Assembly (NCBI RefSeq): GCF_900240975.1
Contig: NZ_LT968776.1
Coordinates: 1,719,184-1,778,616, forward strand
Source: Mycobacterium sp. 4858
Lineage (GTDB): Bacteria; Actinomycetota; Actinomycetes; Mycobacteriales; Mycobacteriaceae
Reading direction: 5' to 3'
Length of the DNA: 59,433 nt
Part shown: piece after piece, positions 56,314 through 59,433 of the stretch
Position numbering within the stretch: the first letter of the stretch is position 1
How the letters are laid out: the number at the start of each line of letters is the position of its first letter
Notes under the pieces: model-generated
What the model was told of the DNA's origin: nothing
The model's database searches: none
What the model saw: only the letters and a program-made list of their open reading frames with translations
Position numbers and translations under genes: made by a program

Positions 56314-57095
56314 CCGGCCGAGCGCCGGGAACCGCCCACTTCGGCGACGATGAACACCCGGCGGAACGGGAAGATCGTCGTCCCGTCGGCGCGGGGCGGG
56401 TAGGCGTCGTCCAGCAGCGGGATGAGCTCCGCGCGGAACCGCTCCCAGTCTTCGGCGCTCAACCGCTCGCGCACCGGGACCAGCGCCGTCCCGGTGATCC
56501 ATTCCAGCACCGGGTTGTCACCGGTCAGCTGGTGCAGGTAGGTGGTCTCCCAGACGTCGACCCGGCATCCGGCGTCCAGCAGCATGTTGGCGTACTGGAT
56601 CGGCGGCTGCACCACTGCGCCGACCCGGAATGGTATGTCCCGCATGACTTTTGCGTAGGGCTCCCGGCGCGCCAGCGTCCGCACCGTGGCGTGCGACGGC
56701 GTCTCGAAGTTGCCGGGTATCTGCACGGCGATCCACGATCCGGGCGCCAGTTCGTCGGCCCAGCGGAGCAGCAGGTCGGCGTGCTCGGGCACCCAGTGCA
56801 GGGCGGCGTTGCTGACCACGACGTCGGTGTCGGGCTTGGGCTTCCAGTGCCGCAGGTCGCCGACGACGGCGTCGATGCCGCGTTCCTTGGCGGCGGCGAC
56901 CATTTCCGGCGAGGTGTCGATGGCCTCGATCACCGCCTCCGGCCAGCGCCGGGACAGGTACTTGGTCAGGTGGCCGGGCCCGCAGCCGAGGTCGACGACC
57001 CGCCGGGCCCGCTCGGCCCCCACCCGGGACAGCAGGTCATAGAACGGCCGGCTGCGGTGGTCCGCAAAGGCCAGGTAGACATCGGGATCCCACAT
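56310..57095 (-). CDS. tam: Trans-aconitate 2-methyltransferase
   Basis: The 261-residue SAM-dependent enzyme starts MWDPDVYLAFADHRSRPFYD and carries VVDLGCGPGHLTKYLSRRWP (SAM motif I), VIEAIDTSPEMVAAAKERGI, and VVVSNAALHWVPEH, characteristic of Tam. It methylates trans-aconitate, an inhibitor formed spontaneously from cis-aconitate. Length equals M. tuberculosis Rv0294 (261 aa). Its stop overlaps the sulfatase stop by 4 bp. It is divergent from the hydrolase gene at 57179. Confidence 0.93.
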   Translation of the reverse strand: MWDPDVYLAFADHRSRPFYDLLSRVGAERARRVVDLGCGPGHLTKYLSRRWPEAVIEAIDTSPEMVAAAKERGIDAVVGDLRHWKPKPDTDVVVSNAALHWVPEHADLLLRWADELAPGSWIAVQIPGNFETPSHATVRTLARREPYAKVMRDIPFRVGAVVQPPIQYANMLLDAGCRVDVWETTYLHQLTGDNPVLEWITGTALVPVRERLSAEDWERFRAELIPLLDDAYPPRADGTTIFPFRRVFIVAEVGGSRRSAG

Positions 57096-57178
57096 GTCGG
57101 TCCTCCTGATCGATGCGCCGTCGCCAATCGGCGGAACAGACCAACCGTATTACCGCATCCCGGCTAGCATCGGCGTTC

Positions 57179-58399
57179 GTGGCGCCCGACACCTCGATTG
57201 ATCCGCCCATCCCCGTTCCCGACATCCCCGGTGCCTTCAAGGGTGCCTTCCAGGGCGCAGACGTACCGATCGACGTCGGCGGATTACCCCCGAACTCCGC
57301 GTTGTCCCCCCGCCAGCGCATGGTAGTCGAGGGCTCGGCCGTCGGCGACCTCGCGCTGCGCACCTGGGTCTCCTCGCTGCTCACCGCGACGGTGGCGCCG
57401 GCCGTGGTCGCCGCCTCCCTGCGGCACCGGAGCGCCCGCGCCGAGCGCGCCAACCTGAACTTCTACGCCGAGCTGGCCGCGCAGCGCGATCCGGTCAAGT
57501 CATTTCCGGCGCCCACCGAGCCGCCGCGCGTCTGCTCGCGGCGCGCCAGCCCGCTGACCGAGTGGGCCGCCGGCGGCACGGTGGAAAACATCGCGTTCGA
57601 AAGCGGCTTCACCGCCGTCAACCCCGCGATGCGCGAACAGTGGAGCGCGTGGAAGTCCAACAATGTCGTGCGCGCGCAGCACTGGCGCCACGCTGACGGG
57701 CCCCGTCCGACGCTGTGCGTCATCCACGGCTTCATGGGGTCGTCGTACCTGGCCAACGGGCGGTTCTTCACGCTGCCCTGGTATTACCGGTCCGGCTACG
57801 ACGTCCTGATGTACACCTTGCCGTTTCACGGCAAGCGCGCCGAAAGGTGCTCGCCGTTCAGCGGTTTCGGCTATTTCGCCGGCGGGCTGAGCGGCTTCGC
57901 CGAGGCGATGGCCCAGGCGGTGCACGACTTCCGGTCCGTCGTCGACTACCTGCGCGGCACCGGGGTCGACCGCATCGCGATGACCGGCATATCGCTGGGC
58001 GGCTACACCTCGGCGCTGGTGGCCTCGGTGGACGACCGGCTGGAGGCCGTCATCCCGAACTGTCCCGTCGTCACCCCGGCGACGTTGTTCGACGAATGGT
58101 TCCCGGCCAACACGCTCGTGCGGCTGGGGTTGCGCCTGTCGCACATCAGCCGCGCGGAGCTGTCGGACGGGCTGTCCTACCACTGCCCGCTGAACTATCG
58201 GCCGCTGCTGGACAAGGACCGCCGGATGATCATCACCGGGCTCGGCGATCGCATGGCGCCGCCGGACCATGCCGTCAAGCTGTGGGAACACTGGGATCGT
58301 TGTGCGCTGCACTGGTTTCCGGGCAGCCACGTGCTGCACGTGAGCCAGCTGGACTACCTGCGCCGGATGACCGCTTTCCTGCAGACCGTCATGTTCTAG
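57179..58399 (+). CDS. Alpha/beta hydrolase (Rv0293c-like)
   Basis: The 406-residue protein (GTG 57179, APDTSIDPPIPVPDIPG) has an N-terminal helical region (to about 115) and an alpha/beta hydrolase domain: LCVIHGFMGSSYLA oxyanion loop, RIAMTGISLGGYTSAL nucleophile elbow (about residue 270), IITGLGDRMAPPDHA acid region and FPGSHVLHVSQ with the catalytic His. The family is DUF-type abhydrolase 18-like; the substrate is unknown. An upstream in-frame codon at 57113 would add 22 residues without domain character. The end overlaps the eccE3 stop by 11 bp. Confidence 0.8.
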   Translation: MAPDTSIDPPIPVPDIPGAFKGAFQGADVPIDVGGLPPNSALSPRQRMVVEGSAVGDLALRTWVSSLLTATVAPAVVAASLRHRSARAERANLNFYAELAAQRDPVKSFPAPTEPPRVCSRRASPLTEWAAGGTVENIAFESGFTAVNPAMREQWSAWKSNNVVRAQHWRHADGPRPTLCVIHGFMGSSYLANGRFFTLPWYYRSGYDVLMYTLPFHGKRAERCSPFSGFGYFAGGLSGFAEAMAQAVHDFRSVVDYLRGTGVDRIAMTGISLGGYTSALVASVDDRLEAVIPNCPVVTPATLFDEWFPANTLVRLGLRLSHISRAELSDGLSYHCPLNYRPLLDKDRRMIITGLGDRMAPPDHAVKLWEHWDRCALHWFPGSHVLHVSQLDYLRRMTAFLQTVMF

Positions 58400-59372
58400 C
58401 GGTCTCGGCGACCGCCGCCGCGGCCGTCACCGCGGGCCAGTCCAGCTCCGCGAGCAAGCCCGCCGGCGCGTCGGTGTGCCCGTCGAGTCGCCGCGTGGAC
58501 AGCAGGTCCAGCGCGTCGAGAGCCGGCCGGTGGTTGCCGCGCTGCGGGGTCAGGCCGGCCGGCGGCGCGGTCCGCCCGGGCGGGGTGTCGGTGAGGAATG
58601 CGCACGCGGCCGCCACCGTGTTGCGGGTTGGATCGCCGGCGATCTCCAGCGCCGTGCACGTCTCGCGCGCCGGATGCGCGCGAATCGCCTCGAGGGTTTC
58701 CGCCAACCGTCCGTCCACCGGGACCCGGTATGCCGCAAGGTAATCCGATGCGCCGCGCTGCACCGCCGACCAGCTCTCGCGGGCGTTGGCGGTGAGCAGC
58801 CGCGGGACGTCGTCGGCCGCGACCGCGGTGACCTCCCACCCGAGTTCCCGCAGGTGGTCGGCCAGCCGGCGCGCGACCACCTGCGCGGTCTCGTGCAACG
58901 GGACGCGTGCGGAGCGGGCCCGCAGCGCGGCCAGGTTGTCGGTGGCCGAGATGGTGAGGCCGATCCACGTCTCGCGCCTGGACGCGTCGGATGCGTTGTC
59001 GCGGCTGGTGATCCGGATCTTGTCCGCGCGGATGCCGTAGCGGTCCAGGTAGCCGGCGAGCAGCGGCAGCGGCAGCGCGTCGGCGTCGCCGCTGGGCGCG
59101 CCGACCCGCAGCAGCGCGGTGGTCGCGGTGGCGGATTCGGGCGCGGCCGCGTCGCCGCGCGACATGATGGCCAGCCGGCGGCGCAGCAGGGTGGTGAAAT
59201 ACAAGCCGCGCCAGCAACCGAAGAGCACGACCACGACGGCCACGGCGATGCCGAGCAGCCAGTAGTCCCGCGGCGACCGCCAGGGGTAGGCCATCACCGC
59301 GGGGACGACCGCCAGCAGCGCCAGCGTGACGCGCCCCGGTCCGGGGGTGGGTATCGAGCGCTGCAGGCTCAC
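58389..59372 (-). CDS. eccE3: ESX-3 type VII secretion component EccE3
   Basis: The 327-residue protein has two N-terminal transmembrane helices (about 15-60: LLAVVPAVMAYPWRSPRDYW, LLGIAVAVVVVLFGCWRGLY) and a soluble domain typical of EccE, with IRITSRDNASDASRRETWIG and ELGWEVTAVAADDVPRLLTA. EccE sits at the edge of the type VII secretion membrane complex; ESX-3 exports EsxG/EsxH and supports iron and zinc acquisition. GTG 59372 overlaps the mycP3 stop in GTGA, so the two are coupled. Size matches Rv0292 (331 aa). Confidence 0.9.
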   Translation of the reverse strand: MSLQRSIPTPGPGRVTLALLAVVPAVMAYPWRSPRDYWLLGIAVAVVVVLFGCWRGLYFTTLLRRRLAIMSRGDAAAPESATATTALLRVGAPSGDADALPLPLLAGYLDRYGIRADKIRITSRDNASDASRRETWIGLTISATDNLAALRARSARVPLHETAQVVARRLADHLRELGWEVTAVAADDVPRLLTANARESWSAVQRGASDYLAAYRVPVDGRLAETLEAIRAHPARETCTALEIAGDPTRNTVAAACAFLTDTPPGRTAPPAGLTPQRGNHRPALDALDLLSTRRLDGHTDAPAGLLAELDWPAVTAAAAVAETART

Positions 59373-59433
59373 GGGGTGGGGTCCTTTCGACGGCGGGTGG
59401 CGGCGATCGCGCCCGCGACCGCGACGAGCGCGG
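59369..59433 (-). CDS. mycP3: ESX-3 mycosin MycP3, last codons (cut by window end)
   Basis: Read on the minus strand, the last 65 bases encode ALVAVAGAIAATRRRKDPTP and a TGA at 59369-59371. A hydrophobic helix followed by a short basic, cytosolic end is how the subtilisin-like mycosins of type VII secretion finish. The TGA overlaps the eccE3 GTG, as in the mycP3-eccE3 junction of other mycobacteria. Confidence 0.8.
   Translation of the reverse strand, partial: ALVAVAGAIAATRRRKDPTP

Overview
This 59.4 kb window is high-GC actinobacterial chromosome. Its gene content and order match, from memory, the Mycobacterium tuberculosis stretch Rv0292 (eccE3) to Rv0343 (iniC), read mostly in the opposite direction and interrupted by blocks that are absent there. 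Expanded accessory families (Hsp70-like membrane proteins, VLGVSMAP-type membrane proteins, duplicated GAP and DUF732 genes) point to a slow-growing non-tuberculous Mycobacterium, probably M. avium-complex-like. That species-level guess is inference. No IS element, prophage or CRISPR array is visible.

Layout. 1-5.5 kb: end of an LpqJ-like exported protein, a DUF1023 hydrolase plus lipoprotein pair, then a tail-only membrane protein and an Hsp70-like membrane ATPase. 5.7-15.6 kb: the Rv0338c-type Fe-S reductase, aspC, a YibE/F membrane protein, rmlA with two small upstream partners, a pair of Arg/Glu-rich coiled-coil genes, and udgA. 15.6-20.3 kb: three consecutive VLGVSMAP-type (DUF7159-like) membrane proteins. 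20.4-21.9 kb: dcd, an Rv0320-like exported protein, and tRNA-Gly(CCC). 22-32 kb: the cell-wall-stress module iniR, Rv0340-like gene, iniB, iniA, iniC, with a much enlarged glycine-rich iniB. 32-43 kb: a second Hsp70-like protein, an L,D-transpeptidase, small exported proteins, a PAP2-lipid kinase fusion, two GAP proteins, and a GT-C type membrane protein. 43-49.4 kb: GH16 glucanase, MDR reductase, a broken DUF3060 gene, an Rv0313-like gene, the fourth VLGVSMAP protein and the third Hsp70-like protein (Rv0312-like). 49.5-59.4 kb: Rv0311-like gene, a TetR regulator, SnoaL-like protein, YkuD transpeptidase, PAP2 phosphatase, bluB, sulfatase, tam, an alpha/beta hydrolase, and eccE3 with the last codons of mycP3 (ESX-3).

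Functional picture. Much of the window concerns the cell envelope: dTDP-sugar and UDP-glucuronate precursors, L,D-transpeptidases, lipid phosphatase and kinase, lipid exporters, membrane dynamins and ESX-3. The most unusual content is a dispersed set of seven single-pass membrane proteins. Three carry a recognisable Hsp70-type nucleotide-binding domain. Four carry a shorter domain that I read as a strongly degenerate version of the same actin/Hsp70 fold. All end in Pro/Thr/Gly-rich tails predicted to lie on the far side of the membrane.

Sequence integrity. Two VLGVSMAP genes and the DUF3060 gene each contain an apparent single-base frameshift in a GC-rich linker. A third VLGVSMAP gene is interrupted by a perfect 51-bp inverted repeat with a 5-nt loop, and removing 56 nt restores its frame exactly. 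The first 65 bases form another perfect inverted repeat. These may be assembly or fold-back artefacts, or real mutations in hypermutable tail linkers. They should be resolved before any biology is built on the tails.
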